NCBI GenBank assembly: GCA_005883625.1
Contig: VBDU01000077.1
Coordinates: forward strand, 1 to 58,435
Origin: Chloroflexota bacterium
GTDB taxonomy: Bacteria > Chloroflexota > Limnocylindria > P2-11E
Direction of reading: 5' to 3'
DNA: 58,435 nt
Numbering within the stretch: the first letter of the stretch is position 1; every line of letters starts with the position of its first letter. Of the stretch, positions 1 through 7,426 are shown one piece after another. The notes below the pieces were generated by a model. That model was not told where the DNA came from. It worked only from the letters and a program-made list of their open reading frames with translations, and made no database searches. The translations under genes were made by a program, and so were the position numbers.

Positions 1-886
1 CGATCCGCAGCGGCTGCAGGCACACGTGGTCCGCGCCGTTCGCCAGATGCGCGTCGACCCGCGCGTGGATCGCCTCGCGATCACCCCAGGCGACGATCGC
101 GTCGACGAGCGAGTCGCTGCCGTCATTCGCAAGGTCCACGTCGGACCAGCCGAGACGGCGCAGGTTGTTGGCGTAGTTCTCGAGCGAGAGGTAGCGCTTC
201 ATGTGGCGGCGCGCGGTCGCGCGCGCGACGGACGGGTCGGTCGAGAGGACGACGGCCTGCTCGACCGCCAGGAGCGCGTCGGGCCCTAGCTCGTGGCGCG
301 CGATCTTCGTGTGCTCGACCGGCACGAAGTACGGGTGGGCTCCAAGGCTCCGCTCCGCGGCGAGGCGAAGCATCCGCGGCCCCAGCGCCGCCAGGACGCG
401 CGGCGCCGGGTCGCGGGTCGGCGCGACGAGGGGCGCGGCGTCCATGGCGTCGAGGTACTCGCGCATCCGCTCGACAGGGCGCTCATAGGTCCGCCCGCGC
501 AGGCGGACGATCGGGGCGTGGCTGACCCCGATGCCGAGGAGGAAGCGGTCCGGATACGCGTCGACGAGCGTGCGCCCGCCGTTCGCCATCGCCACGGCAT
601 CGCGCGCCCACATGTTCGCGATACCCGTGGCGATGACCAGGTGCTCGGTCGCCGAGAGCAGCAACGCCGCGTGCGCGAAGATCTCCTTGCTTCCGAGACC
701 TTCCTGGATCCAGAGGGTCCTGAACCCGAGGCGCTCGACCTCGCGGACGTAGGCGCGGGCATCGGACGCCGCGAGCCGCTCGACGTCGATGCTCCAGATG
801 CCGACCCGGCCCAGCCGCTTCGCCCACTCGCGCGCCGCGGGGCTGTTCGGCGCGCTCACGGCGGTCGCGCCGCGCTGCCGGCTCAC
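1..886 (-). CDS. LLM-class F420-dependent oxidoreductase (3' end outside window)
   Basis: Luciferase-like (TIM-barrel) oxidoreductase, probably using coenzyme F420. The readable part begins VSRQRGATAVSAPN, followed by a typical LLM core: GRVGIWSID, then LGFRTLWIQEG, then ATGIANMWARD, then LVDAYPDRFLLGIGVSH. The reading frame stays open to the window edge (...ADHVCLQPLRI), so the C-terminus is missing, but most of the roughly 300-residue domain is present. The GTG at 886 is chosen because it overlaps the TGA of the upstream gene as GTGA; a second GTG at 859 is possible. The substrate cannot be inferred. The F420 preference is inferred from the similarity of this core to the short LLM subfamily of actinobacteria and Chloroflexota. 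Confidence 0.85.
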   Translation of the reverse strand, partial: MSRQRGATAVSAPNSPAAREWAKRLGRVGIWSIDVERLAASDARAYVREVERLGFRTLWIQEGLGSKEIFAHAALLLSATEHLVIATGIANMWARDAVAMANGGRTLVDAYPDRFLLGIGVSHAPIVRLRGRTYERPVERMREYLDAMDAAPLVAPTRDPAPRVLAALGPRMLRLAAERSLGAHPYFVPVEHTKIARHELGPDALLAVEQAVVLSTDPSVARATARRHMKRYLSLENYANNLRRLGWSDVDLANDGSDSLVDAIVAWGDREAIHARVDAHLANGADHVCLQPLRI

Positions 887-1233
887 GCCGCGAAGCGTAC
901 GCGCGGAGCGCGTGCGAGGTCGAACTCCGACATGCGTTCTGGCCCGAGCCGGATCAGCTCGGCGTGCGCTCCGATCGCCTCGGCGAGCAGGCCGGCGACG
1001 TCGATCCCCTGGCACGAGGGCGCGAACGGTCCGAGGCGCGCGATCCCCTCTTCGAGAAGGACGCTCGCGCCATGGAAATTGCCGCGTCGCCAGTGATGGA
1101 AGCCCACACCGATCTGCAGGATCCCGTGGTAGAGATCGCGGACCGGTGCAGCGGTATCGCGCCAGAGGAGCTCGAGCGTCTCGTGCTGCTCGAAGAACTC
1201 GCCAGCGTTGAATTGTTCGACGCCGCGCCGCAG
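883..1233 (-). CDS. DUF309 domain protein, start unresolved
   Basis: The frame carries the DUF309 signature FNAGEFFEQHETLELLWR followed by LYHGILQIGVGFHHWRRGN, a small helical domain of unknown biochemical function. The only ATG, GTG or TTG in frame is a GTG at 1107, which lies inside the domain and would remove the signature. The conserved part therefore has to begin farther upstream. A CTG at 1233 sits immediately before RRGVEQFNAG, where many family members start, and is used here. The frame stays open and low-complexity back past 1345 into the next gene. The stop overlaps the start of the LLM gene by 4 bp, so the two are probably co-translated. Confidence 0.7.
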   Translation of the reverse strand: MRRGVEQFNAGEFFEQHETLELLWRDTAAPVRDLYHGILQIGVGFHHWRRGNFHGASVLLEEGIARLGPFAPSCQGIDVAGLLAEAIGAHAELIRLGPERMSEFDLARAPRVRFAA

Positions 1234-1345
1234 CTCGGCCGGCGGCGGGTCGTCGCAGCGCGCCCGGACGGACTCCTGCGGTGCACCCCGCGGTTGGCGC
1301 TTGGGCGGCCGGGCGGCTTTGCGCTCGCGCGCGGTCGGGGTGCGG

Positions 1346-1726
1346 TCAGCTCGCTCCGGCGTGTTCGCTCCCTGCTTTTGCTTCGGCGCCGACGATCTTG
1401 CGGAACCGGAGCTCGTCCTCGAGGAATTCGCGGACGGTCTCGTTCCCGAAGGCTCCGGGCAGCTTCTCCGGCGAGTCGGCGTGGACGACCTTGATGCCCT
1501 CGTGGAGGTCGTGCGCCGCGACGAGGTAGCCGTTCTCCAGCGCGTACATCCGTGTGTACTGCAGATGCCAGACGGGACCGGTCTGGCCGATCGTTCGCCC
1601 CTTGAAACGGATGACCCGCGGCTCGTCGCCGACGATCTCCGCGTATCTACCGATCTCCCCCTTCGCCGTGGCGCGCTCCTCTTCGCTCACGTCGGCGGGA
1701 AGCGGGAACTCGGCGATGTCCGTCAC
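1346..1726 (-). CDS. small conserved hypothetical protein, possibly EXLDI-like
   Basis: 126 residues from GTG at 1726. The middle has the pattern RVIRFKGRTIGQ ... YTRMYALENGYLVAAHD and the end has FLEDELRFRKIVG. This arrangement (a basic strand, then an aromatic 'gene-product as seen by a reporter' type strand, then an acidic C-terminus) recalls the EXLDI family of small proteins. I am not sure of that and no function follows from it. The frame extends further upstream, but there it would run into the divergent ferredoxin gene, so the first start after that gene is taken. It leads the operon with the DUF309 and LLM genes. Confidence 0.55.
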   Translation of the reverse strand: MTDIAEFPLPADVSEEERATAKGEIGRYAEIVGDEPRVIRFKGRTIGQTGPVWHLQYTRMYALENGYLVAAHDLHEGIKVVHADSPEKLPGAFGNETVREFLEDELRFRKIVGAEAKAGSEHAGAS

Positions 1727-1795
1727 GATTTGCGATGATAGGCTCAGCGTTTCCGCGAGGGACCGCAGCTCTAGGACGGGGGATTCAGACCGCAG

Positions 1796-2038
1796 ATGGC
1801 CTACGTGATCACGGAACCCTGTATCGATGTAAAAGACGCCTCCTGTGTAGACGTCTGCCCGGTGGACTGCATCTATACAACGGATGCGGACAACATGTAC
1901 TTCATCCACCCCGATGAGTGCATCGACTGCGGCGCGTGCGAATCAGTCTGCCCTGTAAGCGCGATCTTCCCTGAGGACGCCGTCCCAGACAAGTGGAAGA
2001 ACTACATCGAGATCAACAAGAACTATTTCAATAAGTAG
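1796..2038 (+). CDS. 7Fe ferredoxin (3Fe-4S/4Fe-4S)
   Basis: Eighty-residue soluble electron carrier. Cysteines are C9-x7-C17-x3-C21-x3-C25 and C42-x2-C45-x2-C48-x3-C52. This is the spacing of Azotobacter FdI-type 7Fe ferredoxins, where the longer x7 gap and C17 mark the 3Fe-4S site. Prolines follow C21 and C52 as expected. It is monocistronic and divergent from the small gene ending at 1346. A weak purine-rich stretch precedes the ATG. Its base composition is much lower in GC than its surroundings (a hand count gives roughly 53% over most of the gene), which could reflect strong expression or transfer. It is a plausible partner for the aldehyde:ferredoxin oxidoreductase at 23.8-25.5 kb, but this is not shown. 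Confidence 0.95.
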   Translation: MAYVITEPCIDVKDASCVDVCPVDCIYTTDADNMYFIHPDECIDCGACESVCPVSAIFPEDAVPDKWKNYIEINKNYFNK

Positions 2039-2056
2039 CGCGCCCCGCGCTTCGGA

Positions 2057-2956
2057 CTATCCCGGCCGGTCTTCCGCGCCATCGCCAATACGCCAACGGC
2101 GGGCACGTGCTCGTTCGCGCATGCATTCAAGGCACTGATGCGAGTCCCGCGCTGGCGTGTTCGCCCCCCTGCTCACGTATCTCCGAATCCGAGCGGTCGC
2201 GTATTCATGCCCATTGATGCAATGCGTCTTGTACGCGCCCCAGGCCGGGTTCCCTCGCGGGAGCCGCGGCTGTGCGCTCAAAACGGCGAGGGCCCCATCA
2301 AGACGCTCGCCCTTCGTCGCAGATAGCCGCGGACGCAGCACCCCCGCTAGGGCGCACAGATCCTGCAGTCGGTGGGCTTTCCAGCGGTAGATACTCAGTC
2401 TTGCGGCCTTTTGGACAAAGGGGCCGTAGATGCGTCCGGCACCACCGATCGCCTCTTGGAAGCGCGTCAGCTCTGTGGGGAGTCCACCGGGAGATCCTTG
2501 CGTCACCGCCGCCTCGCCGATGAAGTAACCCTGGTGGGTTCGATGCGATGACAGCGACACCGAACCCTCGGCATCGAAGAGGCCGGCAGCCCACCATTTC
2601 GAGTCGTCCTCGTCGACGTCGAGTTCGAATGGGCAGATCGCCCCCACTGCCGCTTCGAACTGCCGGCGCCGCCGCTCGGTCAACCAGGGCCAAAGGGATG
2701 TGCCGACCGCCGACACGTCTACCGCGCTCGACGCCACCCAGCAATACAGGTTCCTCCGCCCGCGTGATTCGTACGGTCCACCGAGAGACCCACGGCCCTC
2801 GACCGCGCGGTGGAAGCGTTCCAGCACGACCGGGAGGTGTTCACCGGATTGGTTCACGCGCGCGGCAGGCCGTCTCCCGTTCCGGTTACGAACGGAGCCA
2901 GCCCATCCGTCCCCGTCGAAGAAGCCGGCGGCCCACGCACGCTCGTGTCGCTCCAT
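2057..2956 (-). CDS. free-standing LAGLIDADG homing endonuclease with C-terminal zinc motif
   Basis: 299 residues with two LAGLIDADG helices: AWAAGFFDGDGW at 7-18 and WWAAGLFDAEG at 121-131. The acidic residues at the ends of these helices (D16 and E130) would form the two metal sites of a single-chain enzyme. A C-terminal extension has C246-x3-H250 and C275-x2-C278 followed by an Arg-rich helix, a zinc module seen on mobile HNH and LAGLIDADG proteins of phages and actinobacteria. The gene is not inside an intron or intein: both neighbours are complete. It follows the ferredoxin gene tail to tail (2038/2057). Family knowledge predicts a sequence-specific double-strand nuclease; its target cannot be told from this window. 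Confidence 0.85.
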   Translation of the reverse strand: MERHERAWAAGFFDGDGWAGSVRNRNGRRPAARVNQSGEHLPVVLERFHRAVEGRGSLGGPYESRGRRNLYCWVASSAVDVSAVGTSLWPWLTERRRRQFEAAVGAICPFELDVDEDDSKWWAAGLFDAEGSVSLSSHRTHQGYFIGEAAVTQGSPGGLPTELTRFQEAIGGAGRIYGPFVQKAARLSIYRWKAHRLQDLCALAGVLRPRLSATKGERLDGALAVLSAQPRLPRGNPAWGAYKTHCINGHEYATARIRRYVSRGANTPARDSHQCLECMRERARARRWRIGDGAEDRPG

Positions 2957-3012
2957 CCAGGAGAGTTAGACACGAATTCGCGTGCGTGTATGTCCTCCGA
3001 ACGTGCTTTTGG

Positions 3013-3050
3013 TGTCCTCATTTCTTGCGGTGCGTGTCGTCATTTCTTGC
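3013..3050. repeat. two direct copies of a 16-bp motif, IS-end-like
   Basis: TGTCCTCATTTCTTGC at 3013-3028 and TGTCGTCATTTCTTGC at 3035-3050 differ at one base and start 22 bp apart, exactly about two helical turns. Multiple short direct repeats beginning with TG near an end are characteristic of IS21-family elements, but no transposase is present. The repeat lies just upstream of the homing endonuclease gene (which starts at 2956 on the minus strand), so it may instead be an operator for that gene. Confidence 0.5.
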
Positions 3051-3067
3051 AGGAGACGTCACACGGG

Positions 3068-3096
3068 GCGAGGCCGGGCGGATCGCCCGGCCTCGC
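3068..3096 (-). terminator. strong GC hairpin behind the secreted-protein gene
   Basis: A perfect 13-bp stem (GCGAGGCCGGGCG and its complement) closed by a 3-nt loop GAT. It lies 28 bp beyond the stop of the minus-strand gene 3124-3972. There is no T-tract on either side, so if it terminates transcription it does so without a U-run. Confidence 0.6.
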
Positions 3097-3123
3097 GTGA
3101 GGGCTACCAAACGATGGCGTCGA

Positions 3124-3972
3124 TCAGGGTGTGCCCGGGGTGCCCGAGGCGAGCGGGTAGAACCGGAGCTGGAGCAGCTTGAGGCCGTGGTTGTCGTAGT
3201 TCCAGAAGTAGTTCTGAAGGCAACCGTTGAAGAGAGACAAGGTCACTTGTGTGGTGGCGGTGAGGGTGAGGCAGCTCGCCAGCGTTGCGTTCGTCGTCGG
3301 GTCCACCGTGATCGTGATGAACAGCAGATCGGCCGAGACATTCGTGAACGTCGATTTGCCGCTCTTCCGGTCCAGAGAGAGCGTGTTCAGGGAGCAGATC
3401 ACTTCGTCGTCGGCGGTGCCAAGGATGAGATCGGCGCCCGCGGTCGTAGCGCAGGTCGTCATGTCCGCGTGTCCGCCGGGCGTGCCGAGCGCGCGCCCCC
3501 AGACGGTCCACGTCTTGGAGACGTCGGCTGGAAGCTGAAAGAGCGCTCCGTTGCTGTCGGTCGCGTTGGCGTCGAGCACGAGGAAGCTCTCGCCCAACGG
3601 TGCCGGCTGCAAGAAGATCTTGTTGACCCGGTTCAGCTGAGTGAAGAGCTTACCGTTGAGGCTCCCGGCGTCTTCGCCGCCGGTGAGCTGCACGAAGATC
3701 CGGTGCCCGTCGTTGCCTGTCATGTCGGCCGTCTTGTCCTTCGGTACGCCGATGATGTTGAGGTTGTAGTGCGAGCCACTGGGCGCACCGTTGCCGGTCG
3801 TGGTGACGGACGCTGCCGATACCGCGGTGGTCGTCGTCGTCTTTGTCGCGGTACTGGTGCTGCTTACGTTCCCGCTGGTCGAGAGCGCCGGAGCGACGAG
3901 GACGCCTCCGGTGAGGAGAGCAGGCATGAGTGCGATCGCGCAAGTCGCGACAACTGACAAGATCCGCTGCAT
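3124..3972 (-). CDS. secreted Thr-rich hypothetical protein
   Basis: 282 residues. The N-terminus MQRILSVVATCAIALMPALL is a Sec signal peptide. It is followed by a Ser/Thr-rich low-complexity spacer of about 30 residues (TATKTTTTTAV and similar), then a globular region of beta character with a few cysteines. No family is recognised. The start at 3972 is preferred over an in-frame ATG 123 bp upstream because it places the signal peptide at the N-terminus and has a purine-rich GGAAAGGG before it. It is monocistronic, with a hairpin in its leader and another after its stop. It is probably a cell-surface or exported protein of unknown role. Confidence 0.8.
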   Translation of the reverse strand: MQRILSVVATCAIALMPALLTGGVLVAPALSTSGNVSSTSTATKTTTTTAVSAASVTTTGNGAPSGSHYNLNIIGVPKDKTADMTGNDGHRIFVQLTGGEDAGSLNGKLFTQLNRVNKIFLQPAPLGESFLVLDANATDSNGALFQLPADVSKTWTVWGRALGTPGGHADMTTCATTAGADLILGTADDEVICSLNTLSLDRKSGKSTFTNVSADLLFITITVDPTTNATLASCLTLTATTQVTLSLFNGCLQNYFWNYDNHGLKLLQLRFYPLASGTPGTP

Positions 3973-3995
3973 GCGGGACCCTTTCCGCCCCTTCC

Positions 3996-4023
3996 CAATT
4001 GAGCCGGCCTTCCGGCCGAATTG
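3996..4023 (-). other. stem-loop in the 5' leader of the secreted-protein gene
   Basis: On the minus strand CAATT-CGGCC-GGAA-GGCCG-GCTC-AATTG folds into a two-part stem with a GGAA tetraloop and a small bulge, ending about 23 nt before the start codon. It lies just upstream of the ribosome-binding region. It does not match a riboswitch class I can recognise. Confidence 0.45.
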
Positions 4024-4151
4024 CGCCTCCTTCCTCGCCGTTCTGTCGGCTCGTCCTGCATAACGGCCCATGAGGAGCCCGGGCGCTAGGACCATCGATC
4101 AACACGCCCTGACCTTGCGCGCAGTACGCGCGGCGGCGGCCACGGCGGCGC

Positions 4152-4469
4152 TCAGTCCTCGATGAGCTTCCTTCCCGTGAATCCCGAATCGAGGTCGTGC
4201 CAGTAGCTGACGCGCTCGCCTTCGCCGAGCATCCAGCAGAGGTAGACCTCGCGCCCGCGGCGGAGCGAACGGAAGTCGATGAGTCCTTTGTCGGGGTCCT
4301 TGACCTCCGCGCCGAGACGTGCGATCTCGACGAGGAGCGCGTTGATCTCCTTCGCGACCGGATCCGTCGGGCGACGGTCGTACGACTGCTTGCGCCGCTG
4401 CAGGTCTTCGAGCAGCGGTCGCACCTTTGGGAGGAGCGCTTCCGCCTGTGACCTCGTGAACGTCGGCAT
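4152..4469 (-). CDS. DUF2203 family protein
   Basis: 105 residues. The family pattern is clear: FTRSQAEALLPKVRPLLEDL, a helical hairpin, GAEVKDPDKGLIDFRSLRRG, then YLCWMLGEGERVSYWHDLDSGFTGR at the end. The biochemical role of DUF2203 is unknown. The ATG at 4469 is the start typical of the family; upstream in-frame codons would overlap the divergent GYD gene. The gene is divergent from the GYD gene with a 37-bp spacer. Confidence 0.85.
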   Translation of the reverse strand: MPTFTRSQAEALLPKVRPLLEDLQRRKQSYDRRPTDPVAKEINALLVEIARLGAEVKDPDKGLIDFRSLRRGREVYLCWMLGEGERVSYWHDLDSGFTGRKLIED

Positions 4470-4506
4470 ATGCTCGCGATCGAGTATGGGACCGGGAGGG
4501 AGCGCG

Positions 4507-4803
4507 GTGGCCACGTACGTCCTCCTCACGAAAGTGACCGCGGCCGGGGTCAAGACGCTGCAGGCGAATCCGCGGCGCATCAAAGAGGTCAACAAAGAGA
4601 TCGAGGCGCTCGGCGCGCGCGTGATCGCCCAGTACGCGACGCTCGGCCGCTACGACTTCGTGAACATCGTCGAGGCGAAGGACGTGGAGACCGTCGCGCG
4701 GGTCTCCGTCGGGCTCGGCGCGCGCGGCACCGTCCAGATCGAGACGCTGAGCGCGATCCCGATCGAGACCTTCATCCGCACGATCGGCAGGAAGGCCAAA
4801 TAG
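4507..4803 (+). CDS. GYD domain protein
   Basis: 98 residues beginning VATYVLLTKVTAAGVKTL and ending ETLSAIPIETFIRTIGRK, the layout of the small GYD family, whose members fold like ferredoxin-type alpha/beta barrels and have no established activity. The diagnostic turn is GRYDFVNIVEAKD at about residue 50 (the GxYD of the family name). GTG at 4507 is preceded by GGGAGG at a good distance, which fixes the start. The amidohydrolase follows 11 bp after the stop. Confidence 0.88.
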   Translation: MATYVLLTKVTAAGVKTLQANPRRIKEVNKEIEALGARVIAQYATLGRYDFVNIVEAKDVETVARVSVGLGARGTVQIETLSAIPIETFIRTIGRKAK

Positions 4804-4814
4804 CGGCGTCCCTG

Positions 4815-5957
4815 TTGCGCGGCGCGGCGCTCGCGGACGGCCGCTCGCCGTCGCTTCGCACGGGGATCTCGCTTCTCATCCGCGGCGACCGCGTCGCGTA
4901 TCTCGGACCCGACGGCGGCGCGCCTCACGGCACGGACATCGACGCGGTCGACGCGTCGGGCGCGACGATCGTCCCGGGCCTCGTCGATTGCCACGCTCAT
5001 TTCACCGGCCTTGGCGGCGCTGACTGGATCGCGCGCTTCCAGGATGACGAGGCCGCGCTGCTCTCCCGCGCCCCGGACGCCGCGCGCGCCCTCGTCCGCG
5101 CGGGCGTGCTGGCGGCGCGTGACGTCGGCGCGCCGCACCACCTCAACCTCCGGATCCGCGACGAGATGCGCGGGCAGAGCGACGCCCCCCTCATCGTCGC
5201 CGCGGGCACGTGGATCGCCCGTCGCGACACGTACGTGCCCTTCGCGATCCAGGTCGACTCCGCGGAGCAGCTGAAGGCAGCGGCGCTGGCCGAGCTCGAC
5301 GCGGGCGCCGACTGGGTAAAGCTCGCCGTCGACACGGGCGGCATGAAGAGCCCGTCCGCGACGTTCAGCGCCGACGAGCTCCGTCCGATGGTCGAGGCCG
5401 TCCATGCCCGGGGCGCGAAGGTGGCGGCCCACTCGCAGTTCGCCGGGGCGGACAACGCCGCGCGCGCCGGCATCGACAGCGTCGAGCACGGATTCGGCGT
5501 GGACGACCGCGCGGCGCGCCTCATGGCGAACGGGACCGCGCTCGTCACGACGCTCTCGGTGCCCGCGAGCGTGCGGACCTTCGCGTCGACCGTCGGCGGC
5601 AAGTGGTCGGAGCAAGAGCCCGCTCGCCGCGAGATGCAGGAGCGTGCCTTCGCGGCGGTACGAGCCGCGAAGAAGGCCGGGGTCCGGATCGTCGCCGGAA
5701 GCGACTTCGGCGGGGGGTCAGTCCGGCCGGGTCACCTGGCGTGGGAGGTCGAGCTGCTCGTGGCCGCCGGCCTCGAGCCGTACGAGGCGCTCGCGGCCGC
5801 GACCTGGCGCGGGGGCGAGCTGCTCGGGAACGGCGCCGGCACGATCACCCAGGGCGGCGCGGCGAACGTGGTACTCGTGCACGGCGATCCCCTCGCCGAT
5901 CCAGCGGCGCTGTGGCGGGTCTGGCGCGTGTACCGGCAGGGAGTGCGGGTCGCTTAA
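4815..5957 (+). CDS. amidohydrolase family protein (imidazolonepropionase/prolidase-like)
   Basis: 380-residue cytosolic metal-dependent hydrolase. Visible motifs in order are GLVDCHAHFTG (the HxH metal pair), ADWVKLAVDTGG (the position of the bridging lysine), GAKVAAHSQ (metal histidine), GIDSVEHGFG (metal histidine) and VAGSDFGGG (catalytic aspartate). The C-terminal beta subdomain ends with ITQGGAANVVLVHGDPL. The set fits the Xaa-Pro dipeptidase/imidazolonepropionase branch; the substrate is unknown. TTG at 4815 is the first possible start after the GYD stop and gives a normal N-terminus (LRGAALADGRS). It is co-directional with the GYD gene and converges with the small gene at 5954-6184, sharing the bases of both stop codons. 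Confidence 0.85.
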   Translation: MRGAALADGRSPSLRTGISLLIRGDRVAYLGPDGGAPHGTDIDAVDASGATIVPGLVDCHAHFTGLGGADWIARFQDDEAALLSRAPDAARALVRAGVLAARDVGAPHHLNLRIRDEMRGQSDAPLIVAAGTWIARRDTYVPFAIQVDSAEQLKAAALAELDAGADWVKLAVDTGGMKSPSATFSADELRPMVEAVHARGAKVAAHSQFAGADNAARAGIDSVEHGFGVDDRAARLMANGTALVTTLSVPASVRTFASTVGGKWSEQEPARREMQERAFAAVRAAKKAGVRIVAGSDFGGGSVRPGHLAWEVELLVAAGLEPYEALAAATWRGGELLGNGAGTITQGGAANVVLVHGDPLADPAALWRVWRVYRQGVRVA

Positions 5958-6184
5958 CGCGGCCCGATGTACCCGTATGGCCGCTGCGCTTGCTCTTGCG
6001 GGTGGCCCCACCAGAGCAGCGCGCCGACCGTGACCGCGGAGATCCACACTGCCGCCGGAAAGACCGCGTCTTGGAGGACCACGAAAGCGTCGACCCTGTG
6101 TCCGAGGAGCCCGACGGCTGCGAAGTTGAGGAGCTCGATCTCGTCGAGAAGCACCAGAAAGAGGAGCGGCGCCTTCTTCCACAT
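5954..6184 (-). CDS. small membrane protein
   Basis: 76 residues starting MWKKAPLLFLVLLD with two hydrophobic stretches (about 6-27 and 38-59) and a short polar tail ending YGYIGPR. The family is not recognised. The stop codon overlaps that of the amidohydrolase gene. No ribosome site is evident. A small integral membrane protein is the most that can be said. Confidence 0.6.
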   Translation of the reverse strand: MWKKAPLLFLVLLDEIELLNFAAVGLLGHRVDAFVVLQDAVFPAAVWISAVTVGALLWWGHPQEQAQRPYGYIGPR

Positions 6185-6299
6185 GCCGAGCGGAACGATA
6201 GGCCCGGGTCCGCGCGACGGGCATCACACATTCGCGCCATCGCTCCATAGGAGACATGACCCATGACCGGCGGAGGCCGCGATGCGAAAAGGCGCCCCC

Positions 6300-6530
6300 T
6301 CAGCGGGGCCGGAGATGCCTCCGCCACCGTGCCGGCTCGGGAGCCGGCGGCGTGTACTGGACCGCGGCGGTCGTCTCGGCCTGCGACAAGAGCGCGGCCT
6401 TCGGCGGCTGATGGGTGATCTGGCCGATGCGCGCGGTGAGCTCGGTCGCACCGAGCACCTCGATCGGCTCCGCCGCCGACGTCGACGTGATCCGGCGTCC
6501 CCACACCCCGAAACGAATCTGCGCTTTCAT
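6300..6530 (-). CDS. short hypothetical protein
   Basis: 76 residues from ATG at 6530 with a GGTGGG ribosome site. Codon third positions are strongly G/C as in neighbouring genes, which supports coding. No domain is recognised. The C-terminal third is Pro/Arg rich. The flanking bases 6185-6299 and 6531-6652 hold nothing I can assign. Confidence 0.45.
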   Translation of the reverse strand: MKAQIRFGVWGRRITSTSAAEPIEVLGATELTARIGQITHQPPKAALLSQAETTAAVQYTPPAPEPARWRRHLRPR

Positions 6531-6652
6531 CCCACCGGTCCCCAACCCTATCGAGTGCTCTGCGTCCTCGGAATAGCGCGTTCGCCTCACTAACGGTGAC
6601 CCGGCCGTCTCAGTACACCAGCAGGTGGAGGACCGCTCCTAGCGCAAATTGA

Positions 6653-7426
6653 CTAGACGGCGACCGTCTCGCGCTCGAGCAGGTCCGTCGCCGACCGGAC
6701 CGGGGCGTCGGCGGGGATCTCGTCGTCGCGCGCCGGCGCGAGCGACGCGTTCACGACGAGGGCGCGGCCGAGCCGCCCGGCGAGGGCCTCGGCGCAGCGG
6801 TCGGCGACCTGCTGTACGTCGGCCGCGACGTGGAGGCGAGCGAGCGATGCCACCTCGTGCGTGAACCCGCAGGGCAGGATCCGCGCGAACGCCTCGAGAT
6901 CCGTGGAGACGTTCAGCGCGAAGCCATGCGTCGTGATCCCGCGCGAGACGCGGACGCCGATCGCCGCGATCTTCGCGGCCCGGCCGTCCGGCAGGTCGAC
7001 CCACACGCCGGTCTTCCCTTTCTCCGCGCGACCGGCGATCCCGTACGTCGCGAGCGCGTCACCGAGCCCGTCCTCGATCGCGCGGACGTAGCCCACGAGG
7101 TCGCCGGCCTCGCCAAGCCGGACGATCGGGTATCCGACCAGCTGGCCCGGCCCGTGGTACGTGATGTCCCCGCCGCGATCGACGCGGTAGACGCTCGCTC
7201 CGGCGGCGCGCAGCACCGCAGGGCTCGCGACGAGATGAGCGATGGTGCCGCGGCGGCCGATCGTGTAGACGGGCGCGTGCTCGAGCAGGAGCAGGCGCTC
7301 CGGATCACCCCGGCGCACGCGGGTCGCGACCGCCTCCTGCAGGCGCCAGGCCGCCAGATAGTCGACGCGACCGAGCCAGGCCGCCGCCAGGGCGCCCGCC
7401 CCAGGCGCCGTGCTAGCGGCGCACAT
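6653..7426 (-). CDS. lipB: octanoyltransferase LipB
   Basis: Moves octanoate from acyl carrier protein to the lipoyl domains of 2-oxoacid dehydrogenases, the first step of lipoate biosynthesis. Motifs are [15 protein letters not shown] near residue 50, [37 protein letters not shown] carrying the catalytic lysine, and ILPCGF with the catalytic cysteine. 257 residues, somewhat longer than E. coli LipB because of a C-terminal tail. It overlaps the 3' end of lipA by 14 bp and is last in the run E1-E1beta-E2-lipA-lipB, so the enzyme complex and its cofactor are made together. Confidence 0.96.
   Translation of the reverse strand: MCAASTAPGAGALAAAWLGRVDYLAAWRLQEAVATRVRRGDPERLLLLEHAPVYTIGRRGTIAHLVASPAVLRAAGASVYRVDRGGDITYHGPGQLVGYPIVRLGEAGDLVGYVRAIEDGLGDALATYGIAGRAEKGKTGVWVDLPDGRAAKIAAIGVRVSRGITTHGFALNVSTDLEAFARILPCGFTHEVASLARLHVAADVQQVADRCAEALAGRLGRALVVNASLAPARDDEIPADAPVRSATDLLERETVAV

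Noticed and set aside
3068..3096. 13-bp hairpin as part of a mobile element end
   Set aside because: It lies directly behind a gene stop and has no copy elsewhere in the window, so a terminator is the simpler reading.
3996..4023. Cyclic-di-GMP riboswitch in the leader of the secreted-protein gene
   Set aside because: The conserved A-rich junction and GNRA/receptor elements of that class are absent.
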